Position numbers and translations under genes: made by a program. A stretch of DNA of 64,000 nucleotides from contig JADANN010000256.1 of NCBI GenBank assembly GCA_018806985.1, positions 2,517,501-2,581,500 on the forward strand, in the 5' to 3' direction. Numbering within the stretch: position 1 is the first letter of the stretch; every line of letters starts with the position of its first letter. This DNA is from Angiostrongylus vasorum. Taxonomy: Eukaryota; Nematoda; Chromadorea; Rhabditida; Metastrongylidae. The notes below the pieces were generated by a model. It was not told the origin of the DNA and made no database searches. It worked only from the letters and a program-made list of their open reading frames with translations. Below, one piece after another: positions 34,801 through 44,015 of this stretch.

Positions 34801-37138
34801 CTATTCTAATAAAAGAGTACTTCATCAAGTTCTCAACACCAGTCGCAATTCTTGTTGTATACAACTTTAAGAGGGAAACTCCTACAAAAACACTCAGAAT
34901 TTTTATTGTATGTGGTCAATCCTACTTTGCTGCATAGAGGTTACTGCCGCTAATATTCTCCACTTTCTCAAAAACCTGCGTCACCAAAAAGGAAAAAAAA
35001 CGTGATTCTGCAGAAATAAGATGCCTTTGAAAAAAATACGATTAAAAACTGCACTTCTTCCAGAAGCATCACTTTTAATCGATTTCTTTCCAGCACCTTT
35101 TATATAAAAGGCTAATGATTATATAATAGAGCCGTTCTGTGACGTGGTTAAATCAGTTCATACTGCACACATCGAACGTTTCCAAACCAGAAACATCTGT
35201 TGGTCGACAGACTCATACTGACCAGGAACGTAGCTGGGATTTGCAGCGAAACCAAGCACTAGTTGGATGTGTGGCGTGAAGCCCAGTGCTGACGTCAACA
35301 CGGTCCTTTTAATTCCTATCATCTAAACAACAAAATGCAATCAATGGCGTCATTACTTTTTCAACAGACAACATGTCAAAGGAATAATAAAAAACAGTCA
35401 ATGAGTGATTGATTGTGTGCACTGAACTCGAACACAGCAACGGCTGACCAGTCGTAGAGTTCATAAAGAGCGACGTCAAATTTAGCGGCGCGAAGTTCAT
35501 TCAGGAACTCGACATCTTCGAATATCCCTGAAAACGAGGTCCTGTCTTCGGTCTTCCAACGGAACAGCATTTCCCATACCCGGAACTTCTTGCAGACATT
35601 ACTAAACTCAAGTTCGAGGTACACTAGTCGTCGAACTGGAAAATAAATTAGAACCGCACAATAGAAATGTATAGCCATTATTCCTCCCTTGACATTTGTT
35701 CCCCTGGAAGGGCCAAGCGCTCCAGGAACTCGTTCGAACCCTTCCTAGGATTTCGGGAAGATAAACACGGTCGGCAATCAACAAAATTTGTGACGAAGAC
35801 GAAAAAAATCCTTAAGCAGAGATCTGAGCTAAATGCAGAGACGTTCGAAGAACTTCGATGGTAGATGAGAAGAAACGAAATGAATGCAAGAAGTGGTAAG
35901 AATTGCATAATAGATGTAAAGATGGGCCGTGTAAAAAAAACCAAACAAATCAAAAACTATTGTTATCTTTTATTGCTTTATCAATGCCCCCAAATGCATA
36001 CCTTGACCTACTCTTCTCATTATTGAGTGGAACTTTTCCATACCATTCACAGTGAAGCTTCGCCCCTCTGTTGTGAGAGATTTCCATAAGTGCGTGCCCT
36101 TAATCCTGCAATAGATATTCATGCATAACTTCCACTAGTGCTTTTTTCATGAAGAGCTTTTATAGCGACAACTTTTTTCGCTTACTCGAATTCTAACCAC
36201 TCATTAATATCGTAGTATTTCGACTGGTAAGGTATTAATCGAACCGCTGCCGATGTATGTCCAACCGCATTCACATGCGGGTCCAACAGAGGCGCGACAA
36301 TCGTCTGAAACGACTTCGTGAAGCTTTTTAATACCTTCGATGTCACATAAGTTAGCGTTTTTACTCCATGTCAACGACGGGACAGTAATCACAAACTGTA
36401 TGGACGATGACTGTGACTCGAGCATGGTTGTGAAAATTTTCATCTGAGAAGCTATGTGATCCAGTTAAAAAATACTAGTCACTTCGATTTAACTGTGGCA
36501 GTCACCCAAAGATTTTTTTCTTGATTTTTAGCTACGAATTTTTTATATCGTATGACTGGCTTAAAAGGATAAAGGATAAAGCTCTCGGCGTAGATCAATC
36601 ACTGAAGGATGCATCATGCATTCGACTTCATTAATCATCGTTTGGAAGTGAAAAGAACGCATATCCGGCCTTTACAATGACTCACGGTGGCCTACCGATG
36701 TAGCGAGCCAGTGCTGCTATCCTCTCAGACAAGCCTGGTACTAATTTGCCAAGCCCGGATGGATGGAAGGCTTGGTGAGCCATGGGCGTGGAAATCGATT
36801 CCACATGTGTGTTGTAGGACGCCTACGACCACTGTTCTACACACGCCCGTGTATGGCTTTCGTTAACTCCAACGAAGAAGTTAAAGCTGATATTTGCTAT
36901 GACTGTTTAGTATTCTGAACCGTTAGAGAACAGGAAAGTTTACATACTGTTAGATGAATAAAGGAGACACAAAAAACATTGTAGAACAAACCACATTGTG
37001 ACCGTCTCCGGCAAGTATATCAGCTATGTTTCCCATGAACCGCACGTGGCTAGAGCCTATTGTCGGATTCCATAGTAAAACATGAAAACTGCATGAAATG
37101 TTTAGCATGGAACACAATACCATCAACCGTCGGATCAT
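26970..37138 (-). CDS. UDP-glucuronosyltransferase gene, at least nine exons, probably disrupted
   Basis: UGTs move a sugar from a UDP-sugar to small lipophilic substrates in the ER lumen and end in a membrane anchor. Recognised exons: 37138-36992 (start, [20 protein letters not shown]); perhaps 36105-36012; 35601-about 35428 ([17 protein letters not shown]); 35322-35223 ([21 protein letters not shown]); 34777-34614 (SFWERLDNF); 34539-34420 ([13 protein letters not shown]); 34095-33998 ([11 protein letters not shown]); 28497-28362 ([17 protein letters not shown]); 27718-27502 ([20 protein letters not shown], the UDP-sugar-binding signature); 27250-26970 ([14 protein letters not shown], transmembrane helix, stop). 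The ATG has an AG acceptor 3 bases upstream. Exon 28497-28362 carries a 1-base frameshift between FPEY and TFIWKYE (about 28461). The 27502/27250 junction is one G out of phase. The donor near 35428 and the link 33998/28497 do not phase. It is a pseudogene or an assembly-error locus. Confidence 0.85.
27820..28360. other. UGT intron, no recognisable feature
   Basis: Lies between two UGT exons that join cleanly in phase (CTA G / CT GAT). AT-rich, no repeat recognised. Confidence 0.5.
28500..28970. other. UGT intron, no recognisable feature
   Basis: No repeat or coding block recognised. Confidence 0.4.
28975..29064. repeat. (AT)n microsatellite
   Basis: Long AT/TATACATAT run. It borders the 3' end of the neighbouring minus-strand SINE-B. 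Confidence 0.9.
29085..29345 (-). repeat. SINE-B copy between two (AT)n arrays
   Basis: Minus strand: head ATAGCACTGTGGTTAGTGAT, body with CGGCATTCAACGACATTC, 3' block GAAGTGCTGGGATCCACACG. Flanked on both sides by AT arrays. Confidence 0.7.
29351..29414. repeat. (AT)n microsatellite
   Basis: ATATAT run between a SINE-B head and a family C copy. Confidence 0.9.
29418..29660 (+). repeat. Family C repeat, 3' half
   Basis: CATCGTCTTGGTATAAAAGTCG, TTTGGCCAGGCTGACCTC, GGGCCGTTCAAGTATCAATTATCAAGTA shared with the other C copies. Confidence 0.75.
29820..31690 (-). pseudogene. RTE-A copy, 5' half, split by a SINE-A insertion
   Basis: Minus strand: the 5' untranslated part covers 31690-31500 and 31215-30846 (interrupted by SINE-A). 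The ATG at 30845 starts [20 protein letters not shown], the RTE endonuclease. Later blocks: [19 protein letters not shown], [23 protein letters not shown] and AVIDHIDRE, broken by frameshifts. The copy stops near 29820, before the reverse transcriptase. It sits inside the 5.5-kb UGT intron, on the same strand as UGT. Having the 5' end but lacking the 3' end is unusual for a non-LTR element, which normally loses its 5' end. Confidence 0.75.
31215..31495 (-). repeat. SINE-A copy inserted into the RTE-A 5' untranslated region
   Basis: Minus strand: head GTATGGCGAAGTGGTCAGAG and GGGATCGATTCCC, body and ACGCAGAGAGCTTTATCC tail. The sequences on either side (to 31215 and from 31500) continue the RTE-A leader as seen uninterrupted near 38.1-38.5 kb. 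An internal (GGTAAA)3-like stretch (31310-31330) is private to this copy. Confidence 0.75.
31700..31845. repeat. (AT)n-rich array with ATATACATAT variants
   Basis: About 145 bases of AT dinucleotides with scattered C/G interruptions, partly palindromic. Confidence 0.9.
31879..32195. mobile_element. HH unit in a short foldback arrangement
   Basis: 31879-31943 and 32089-32153 are nearly identical inverted copies (65 bp) of the conserved tail (CGTCGTTTTCTTGTTCAGCA...). The hammerhead HH8 lies in the 145-base interval. The tail continues on the right to AATGCCGAGGTTAATAGAAA near 32180. Confidence 0.7.
32033..32071 (+). ncRNA. Hammerhead ribozyme motif (HH8)
   Basis: CTGAAGA (32039-32045), A, stem II GGC (32047-32049) with GCC (32056-32058), GAAA (32059-32062), CGTC (32063-32066), stem I GGCT (32035-32038) with AGCT (32067-32070, one G-U). 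All core bases are intact, and the palindromic ACGT is present for dimer formation. Confidence 0.65.
32420..32455 (-). ncRNA. Degenerate hammerhead motif
   Basis: Minus strand CTGAAGAAGGCGATGG is followed by CAAATATGAGCC where GAAACGTCAGCC is expected. Confidence 0.4.
32740..32950 (+). repeat. HH unit, second upstream type, with altered hammerhead (HH9)
   Basis: Upstream block TTCGACTCCATATAACTACG, then CTGAAGA (32826-32832) and GAAATATTAGCC. The usual ACGT is ATAT here, which is still self-complementary. The tail with AATAAA and AGGTTAAATGGAAG follows. Confidence 0.5.
33038..33134 (-). other. Exon-like block inside the UGT intron
   Basis: Minus strand: AG acceptor before 33134 and GTGAGG donor after 33038 enclose [14 protein letters not shown] and [18 protein letters not shown] in one open frame. 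It does not look like any UGT segment and its phase was not tied to neighbours. It may be an exon of a nested gene or chance. Confidence 0.3.
33445..33745 (+). repeat. HH unit with degenerate hammerhead (HH10), split by a family C insertion
   Basis: CTGAATA (one core base changed), stem II-like GGT/ACC and GAAACGTCAGCTATT at 33450-33483. The tail resumes at about 33641 (GTAGTAATAAACTCC, TGCTGAGGTTAAAAGAAAG) after a minus-strand family C fragment at 33492-33640. Confidence 0.6.
33492..33640 (-). repeat. Family C fragment
   Basis: TTACTTGGACACATGGACGGC, TAGTTGTGCGGGCCCCAAG, CCCCGAGGTCAGCCTGGGC. Flanked by ATTAATGCT and ATTAATAAATGCT, a possible imperfect target-site duplication. Confidence 0.65.
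34530..34579. repeat. 25-bp tandem duplication over a UGT splice acceptor
   Basis: Two copies, 34530-34554 and 34555-34579, nearly identical. Each contains the minus-strand acceptor GATTACAG followed by CAGAAAACTG, so the intron ends in two copies of its acceptor 25 bases apart. Confidence 0.85.
35735..35945 (+). repeat. SINE-B 3' part, in a UGT intron
   Basis: GAGACGTTCGAAGAACTTCG, GATGGTAGATGAGAAGAAAC and GCATAATAGATGTAAAGATG match the family B 3' block. Confidence 0.6.
36204..36443 (-). other. Open block in the UGT N-terminal region, unassigned
   Basis: Minus strand, preceded by [25 protein letters not shown] and [15 protein letters not shown] in an 79-codon frame. The position would suit the missing UGT residues after exon 1 but the sequence does not resemble them. 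A cysteine-rich CECG stretch is odd for a UGT. Confidence 0.3.
36560..36855 (-). repeat. SINE-A copy in a UGT intron
   Basis: Minus strand: head with AGAACAGTGGTCGTAGGCG, GGAATCGATTTCC, body GGTACCAGGCTTGTCTGAGAG (one base shifted), AACGCCGAGAGCTTTATCC-like tail. Confidence 0.8.
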
Positions 37139-37139
37139 T

Positions 37140-37955
37140 TCTAAGCTAAATAGTCACCAGAAATTATGGCGTGAAAAGGCATAACGCGTCAATGCGCACC
37201 AATAGATTTTCTACTCGTTGTAGATTTTATGAACTACGCAACTATCAGTGTAGTGAGACAAACAAGGAGCGAGAACCGCAGAAACAATCTGGCAATATAA
37301 CCATAATAATAAAACTGTCACCCATAACGAAAGAATGAAATGAAAGACGTCGTTTACGCGTGGCTCTCATGTCCATCATCGCCAACATCACTAGACCTCT
37401 CGCTTTCCTCGGCCACACCCAGCCAGTGTTGGGCACCTGCACGAAGTTCGCGGCGGCAATCCATTCTCCTACCTTTTATTGTTTGAAATATAAAGTGAAT
37501 AAGTAGGCTAAGATGTCGGTAAACAATTGAGTCGCAAGCATTATGTACTGTAATGATAACTAGTGGAGAAGAGCCGCGAGAGACTGGGCTTCACGTGATT
37601 TGAAGCTCATGAGAAAAGGAATGTTAACCTCATGTTGATACTACTACACGAAATCTCTAAATGAAAACTTTTGATATTGTTCGTGTCTCTCGCTCTCGAA
37701 AGAACAGAAAGTACTGATTACCTCGTGAGTCGACATGAACCATAAATATTTTGCCTTCACTAGTCGCTCGTTGATCAACGGTAGGAATTTTTGAGTAAAC
37801 AACAAGAAGGAAAATCGACACTTAACAACCACCTATTGGAACTTGTTTGCCTCTGGAAATACATTACAATGAAATGTAAATTCATATCTTGAAAAATGAG
37901 GACATATTCCCAAAAGTTGGGGGGAAGGGAGGACCGGAAAGCGTTTATTTTTTTT
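37140..37955. other. No recognisable feature upstream of UGT
   Basis: Holds any UGT promoter; no motif picked out. A relatively GC-rich minus-strand frame at 37245-37442 (VPNTGWVWPRKARGLVM) is unassigned. Confidence 0.35.
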
Positions 37956-37959
37956 ATTT

Positions 37960-38040
37960 TGTTTGATCCGTCTTCATGTCTACTCTGTGGATCCCAGGAT
38001 TTCTCCACGAGGATCTACCAACTTTTCATCGGCCTCTTCA
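37960..38040 (-). repeat. SINE-B 3' end
   Basis: Minus strand ATCCTGGGATCCACAGAGTA and ACATGAAGACGGATCAAAC are the family B terminal block. Confidence 0.65.
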
Positions 38041-38044
38041 TACT

Positions 38045-38500
38045 CGTCGTGCCATATCGGGAGCTCACTCGAGGGCAATGGAATGAGGCCCGTTTATTTT
38101 GTCGCGTTTGGCTTTTTGATATCCACACGTAGCTTACTGAGCTCCGAACGTGGATATTCAGCATGCTCACGGGTAGCTATCGGGCTCTCCCTGAGCGGAT
38201 GAGGCCCTCATTTATTGGAGGCGACTCCTAACCGCCTCCGTTATACATCCCATTTATTTTATTACGGGTTTTTGCTCGAATTAACCACTAGGATATAATC
38301 CGCATAAACGAGAACACACCCACACACGTATGCATGTTTACGCCTCATAAATACGGAAAGTATGTGTCAAATCGGCGCAGCAGAATGAGGGACACCATAC
38401 CTAGATCTACCTGCATGAAGTATAAGATCACTTGTGGTCCGCAATTAACCCTCTATACGCCACCTGGGTACGAGCCATTCTCCACTAAGAGCCCTCCATG
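38045..38500 (-). repeat. RTE-A 5' untranslated fragment
   Basis: Homologous to the leaders at 22980-23520 and 31690-30846 (shared TTTTGCTCGAATTAACCACT, GCATAAACGAGAACACACCC, GGAGGCGACTCCTAACCGCC). No coding part follows; on the minus strand it runs directly into a SINE-B 3' end. Confidence 0.7.
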
Positions 38501-38639
38501 GCGGAAATCCACGAGAGTCACGAATCATCAAGAGAAATCTTCGACATACTCACAACGATTTGTATAGATTAAAATGCACACATAGTAGAGAAGATTTTTG
38601 TTTCTTCAAATTTAAACTAACACCAAATTAAAGGGAACG

Positions 38640-38930
38640 CATTGGAATCTAAAAAGATTGAATTTACGAGGAATGAAAATGCAACAATGCACAAATTATA
38701 TAGATATGAATATAATCACCTATGACATAATATCTACGATATAATATGGATACATACGGCACAATGTATACGATATAATATAAATATAATACATATGAAA
38801 TATACGATAATGGTGCTAACCTCGTGCGAGTATGTATAGAGCGATATATTGATTTTTTTATGCTTAGTTAATGAAATGTGGGTCTTTTAAAATAAATACA
38901 TACATATACACGTATATATATAAATAATGG
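38640..38930. repeat. AT-rich imperfect tandem region
   Basis: Irregular GATATAATAT / ATACATATGA units from about 38690 to 38820, then more AT-rich sequence. Confidence 0.5.
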
Positions 38931-38934
38931 AAAT

Positions 38935-39700
38935 AAGTGACGTATTGACTGTTGATCCTCCTGCGCACGAGAAGACTAGACCACCTGGTCTCTTGTACCC
39001 ACGACGCAAAGATGAATCATGGTGGATACATTGTAGCAACAACAACTATAATACAATGGAGAAAACTTCTCTCTATAAGTCTGATAAGGTCCCAACTCCT
39101 GAAATCCACTATTCATTGAGAAATTAGCGAGAGTTATCGAAGAACTGGTACTGCATGTTGAGTGAAGCCCTATTTTTTAACAAGTAACTAGTTGTTATCT
39201 CAATTCCGACCGCTTTGATGGATCCTGGGTATTGAGTGAAGTGGAAAGGTATTAAAACCATAAAGTAAACGTCATAATATTCTTTGTACTACTTACACAG
39301 CTTAATTAAATGCCGACAGCGCTACGATTGGATGGCGGACGAATTTTCATTCACCACACGCACAACAGTTTAATATGGTGTAAGAACGTGGAAATGTAAT
39401 CAGAAGGTCATATCGGATGCGTAGAAGTTAAGGGAAACACGAAGACATATGAAGGGACCGAAGAGAAGAACGATAATCTCAAAAGAACCAAGGTACCGTG
39501 CCCCTTGAGCGAACTCACAGACCGTACATGCTCATTTTAATGCACATCTCGTCTCCGCTCCGATGAGACGCCATGCTCCATCAAGTCCGACACCGAATGT
39601 GGTCGCAGTCGTGAAAGAAAAATGTCGCAATGAGTGACACCTATAAGTGTCATAATGGCTTAGCGGTAGAGGCCGATAAGACACCTATAGTTCTCATTTT
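38935..39700. other. No recognisable feature
   Basis: Small frames only, including 38927-39127 (+), without motif. Confidence 0.35.
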
Positions 39701-39714
39701 CTTTTCGGTGCTTT

Positions 39715-40215
39715 ACTTAACACGAAGAACTATAATGATACTGAGATATTTATAAAATTCCGGACCATTGGAGTCTGCGAGGAGAACCGAACACGCTATT
39801 ACCCTTTTCGGGGGATACCGCGTTCACGACTATGCCATGCGAGCCCGTCGTTTCCGATTTCTCTCAGCCGTGTTATTGACCTATAGGTGCTATCAGCAAT
39901 CACCCGCCGATGGAATTGATCTGAGGAGCACGAGTCGCCATTGAACCTTGCTAAGCTGAAGATGTGCTATAAATCACAAAGTTGTCACCTTTTATTTACT
40001 GCGTACACTTTTTAATCGCAGGGTATTATGTTAAATATAACCATAATGATGTTAAGGTATTTGCAAAACTCTGGACCGCTGGTGCATGCAGTGCGGACCG
40101 AACACGTTGTTACCTTTTTCCAGAGGCGAACCTATGCGTAGACCGATTGACCTATAGATCGGTATTTCACACAATACTCTGGCATTAAAAAAGAGCAGGC
40201 AGTAAATAGAAAGTG
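39715..40215 (-). repeat. Two SINE-D units in tandem
   Basis: Unit 1 (39715-40015) and unit 2 (40020-40215) both show AATGAT-/TATTTGCAAAACTCTGGACC and CCGAACACG...TTACC. They are joined by TTTTATTTACTGCGTACACT and end with GGCAGTAAATAGAAAG. Confidence 0.6.
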
Positions 40216-40399
40216 ACGACAGAGAACTATTCCCCCCATACCTCTTGTTACCAATAGATAGCTTGCAGAACACAGATGATGTGTTGTGCGTTGGTCGGGA
40301 AAAAGCTCTATTCTGCACCTAAAAATATGCAAAAGAACTGTTTTCCAAACGAGTTCACTAACCAGGAAATTAGGTGCCAATCGACTACAAGGGGTGCAT

Positions 40400-40620
40400 G
40401 TAACGCTGTGGTCGGAGGCGCCCTGCAGTATACATGGGATTGACCGCCGCGCAGCAGGCCCACCAAGCCTTTCATCTCTCCGGAGTTGGCAAATTGGTAC
40501 CAGACTTGTCTGGGAGGATAGCAGCACTGGCTTGATAAATCGGTAGGTAACCGCGAATCATTTTTGAAGGCCAGATATGCATTCAGTAACCCCCAACGAT
40601 GACACAACCCACGAAGTCTT
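40400..40620 (+). repeat. SINE-A copy
   Basis: ACGCTGTGGTCGGAGGCGCC, ATGGGATTGACC, GGCAAATTGGTACCAGACTTG, TAGCAGCACTGGCTTGATA, ending soon after GCATTCAGTAACCCCCA. Confidence 0.8.
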
Positions 40621-40719
40621 CAGCTATCGAAGAACTATTGTTTGTTTTGAGAAAACCAGCAAGCCCATAAAGGCTGAAAATGCTCAACAAACCCGTGATT
40701 AGGCGACGTAGTGAGAGTG

Positions 40720-41050
40720 TTAAAAGACATTGATTATTCATGTCCAGGTTAAACAATAGTCGTTTAGGAAAACTACTGATCTGTTACATGCCAACTAATG
40801 TAACACTGACTATTGCAGAATGGGTTATCTATAAAAAAACAAATCATAATCAGTGGACAATCTGCGACAGCTGTTCTGTATAGAAGTGGCACTACCGAGT
40901 GAGGTTTCTCCTTGAGCGGTACTCCACTCCAAATGATTTGACTCCATACGACCACGAAGCGCTGCATCGCGAGAACGAATGGCTGTGGACAACGGACTCA
41001 GATCTATCTAGCTCTGAAGAAGACGAAGTCCTCAAGAATCGGCCAAATAA
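40720..41050 (+). repeat. HH unit, second upstream type, with degenerate hammerhead (HH11)
   Basis: A tail fragment (TGATTATTCATGTCCAGGTTAA) lies at 40728-40750. The upstream block TGACTCCATACGACCACGAA, then CTGAAGA (41014-41020) and stem II GAC/GTC follow; the GAAAC half is lost (CTCAAGAATC). Confidence 0.5.
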
Positions 41051-41224
41051 AACTTTCATTACAATCTTGTGCAAGCGCAAGCTGAGAAATCTTAAAAGAT
41101 GAAATTCGAGTTTTTTAGAATTTCCGACGGAAAAGCGGAAGCTGCAAACATAAAGATGAATTGGGAAGCATTATCGTTCCTCTTTTACCCTTGTTTTCTT
41201 GTTGGAAATGTGAGCTTTCTTTCT

Positions 41225-41612
41225 AACGGCTTACCGCCACGTCGTGGCTGCCAGGTGTTGCTGGGCGTCGGGCTGCGAAGTATAGCGGGGAGATCCAACC
41301 CCCTGGCAGGGTCTCGCAAGTTGAGAAGGAGTCCGGCGTTTCTATCGCGAAGCCTACCTAAGAGTAAACCAATATCAGAATCCACCACCGTCCGTCTTGG
41401 TAACAAACTAGTCGCATGATGGCAAATCTCCTTTTTGGTCCACAAGGACGGCGACCGCCTGTGGTGACCTGGGGCACACTTTGGCCAAGCTGACCTCGGG
41501 ACTCCATGGAACTACAATGGCTAAACCAGCTAAACTCCAAAGGAAAGTGGAAATTTTGCTGGGGACCCGTAAAAACAGTGAGAACGGCCATCCAAGTATC
41601 CAAGTAATATGA
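41225..41612 (+). repeat. Family C repeat
   Basis: Near full length: CTTACCGCCACGTCGTGGCT, GCAGGGTCTCGCAAGTTGAG, GCTGACCTCGGGACTCCATG, ending CCAAGTATCCAAGTAA. Confidence 0.75.
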
Positions 41613-41614
41613 GC

Positions 41615-42485
41615 TTTGAAGCAATAAAAGTGGAAGAAGACACATATGTCATGTGCTCCAGAAAATCAGAATTTCACTTTGGTAAAATAAAAGGTGCTTT
41701 ACCTTTTAGGCCATGATTTATGCATTCTAACAATTTTCATTGCCATTAATAGAAATCATTATGAAATGAGGTATGTTTAATCGAAGATGAAAGCGGCCAT
41801 TATTTTCGCATCCTACGACTTTTACAGTTAACTTCTCGCAAATGTGTTAGCAACAAGCCTTTCCTGTAGCGCCTATGCCACATTCCGGTATCTGACTTGC
41901 ATGTAATACATGAGCACATGGTTGCTTCTACTCTTTCACTTCATATACTAGTTGCTTTACTAATTTGTACATAATCGACCGAGTTGATTCAACGTGGAAA
42001 AGTCATTTAGCGAAAAGTACTGTTGAAAAACTACAATTGCTTGCAATGAACTCTAATTTCATCAGCATTGGTAGAAGTTGCTAGAAAAAAAATGAATGAA
42101 GCAAGTGGAAACGGTGAAGACTACCCGTTCACTGGTTCATCCTAGTTTCGCAATGCAACTGCTATTGAAAATCATGTTGGAGACGTATCTGAATGAAGTC
42201 CTTAACACGAGCTGAACACGTCAACCAGACGAATACCCTCAAGCCATTCAAATTCTGTGGAGGCTGTGAATTCTGTTCTCTGTTCTCTGTTTTAGTTGAA
42301 CACTGCTGCCAGAAGATGCTGCACCTATAAGTGGTGAGTCCGGTGTTCAACTAAACGGCAATCAAAGATCCATGACGGTAGTCACTGCGTGATTGTTGGG
42401 TTGACTTCCTGAATCTGATCCTACACCGTTCTTCCATTCTCACCAGCTCTTAGGAACTTGCTCTATTCATCGAACGATAACCTAT
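41615..42485. other. No recognisable feature
   Basis: AT-rich, nothing identified. Confidence 0.4.
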
Positions 42486-42486
42486 G

Positions 42487-42745
42487 CTTAATACTTACTT
42501 GGATACTTGAATGGCCCGTCTTCACTAGTTGTGCAGTCCTCAGCCTGATTTCCACTTTGTTGGAGTTTTTGCTGGTTTAGCTACTGTGGTTCCCTGGAGT
42601 CCCGAGATCAGCCTCGGCAAAGTTTGCCTCAAGTGGTCACCACCACAGGCAGTTGCTGCTCATGTGGATCAGAGGGAGATTTGCCACCATGCGACTAGTT
42701 CGATAACAGGACGGTGGTCGATCCTGGCATTATTTTACTCTTGGC
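42487..42745 (-). repeat. Family C repeat, 3' half
   Basis: TACTTACTTGGATACTTGAA, ACTAGTTGTGCAGTCCTCAG, GAGTCCCGAGATCAGCCTCG. Confidence 0.75.
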
Positions 42746-42797
42746 TAGCACCATGCTCGTGATGACGGACATCACTACCACTGTGCTATTGGCCCCA
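42746..42797 (-). repeat. SINE-B head only
   Basis: Minus strand GGCCAATAGCACAGTGGTAG and CATCACGAGCATGGTGCTAG, then abruptly family C sequence. Confidence 0.7.
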
Positions 42798-42814
42798 AAC
42801 TTATTTGCTAGTTA

Positions 42815-43200
42815 CTTACTTGATACTTGAACGGCCCGACCTCACTGGTTGTGCGGGCCCCAGCACAATCACCATTTTTCGGAGATTTGCTGGTTAAGCT
42901 ACCGTGGCTATCTGGAATCCCGAGGTCAGCCTGGCCAAAGTCTGCCCCAGGTCGTCACCACCACAGGCAGTCGCACCCCTTGTGGATCAGAGGGAGATTT
43001 ACCACAATGCGACTTTGATACCAGGACGGTGGTGGATCCTGGTATTGGTTTGCTCTTAACTAGGCTTCCTGATGGGAACACCGGACTCCCTTCTCAGTCT
43101 GAGAGACCCTGCCGGTGGGACGAATACCCTCCACTGTACATGGCAGCCTGACACTATGGAATATCTCCCAGCTATGATGAGGCGGTTAACCGTTAGGGAG
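42815..43200 (-). repeat. Family C repeat, near full length
   Basis: TTACTTACTTGATACTTGAA, TGTGCGGGCCCCAGCACAA, GTGGATCAGAGGGAGATTTA, TGAGGCGGTTAACCGTTAGG. Confidence 0.8.
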
Positions 43201-43204
43201 GACC

Positions 43205-44010
43205 TATGTTTAATACTACCCTTATTAGCATTACTTGCAATGTATTATGAGTGCAAAACAAATATCTACTTTCATATCCATAATCTACCTCTTCACCATT
43301 TTAACAAAGTGTCACTTAGTTGAAAGCGGATGAAATATAGGAAGAAAAGAACGAGTATCAAAGCGTCACTCTTCTGAACAACATTCAACTCTATCATATA
43401 ATGCGTGTGGATTACGAGTGAACATTCCACCCACGATAAACCACACTGAATAAAAATTTCCTAACGGCCAGTCAAAGCTGGTAACAATGACTGTTCAAAG
43501 CCGCCTTACAGAAAACTTTAAGACTAATCAAAAACAGAAGTGCACATAATTTCCTAAGTAGAGTAGTTTGGTAAATGATAGGGAGAATTTTAATCGCACT
43601 CCCTAAGCATTCTCTCGGAATGGTATAAGCGTAATATTCCAACGTTTCATTTATTCCTGCACCACTACGATGGTTTCCTGCCTTTTTGATATTTTTGATC
43701 ACACTGAGAATCGATGATGGTGAGAGCACAAAATATGGATTGAAACATTCTAAAGACTCCTGGCAGCATCATTGATTCCATTACATGTTCAACTTCGCAA
43801 CAGTCTCAGTCGTCAGATGTGAATAAGATGTGGAATACCTTACTAGAATGGTAGGCACGAGAATTCGGATTGAAATTACGTTCTCTTTGGATGGCTAAAA
43901 AATGCGACTTTTATTGCTTCCCACAATCCCTATACATTGCCAGAAACCTCTTTGAGAGCTCATTATCACTATGCTTCTACTGTTATTTATTTCTTGGATT
44001 TTTTTGAGTT
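43205..44010. other. Mostly unassigned; possible upstream exon near 43800
   Basis: A block after CGCAACAG (SQSSDVNKMWNTLLE, to a GTAGGC donor near 43850) is exon-like but does not phase with the exon at 44016. Confidence 0.3.
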
Positions 44011-44015
44011 TTCAG

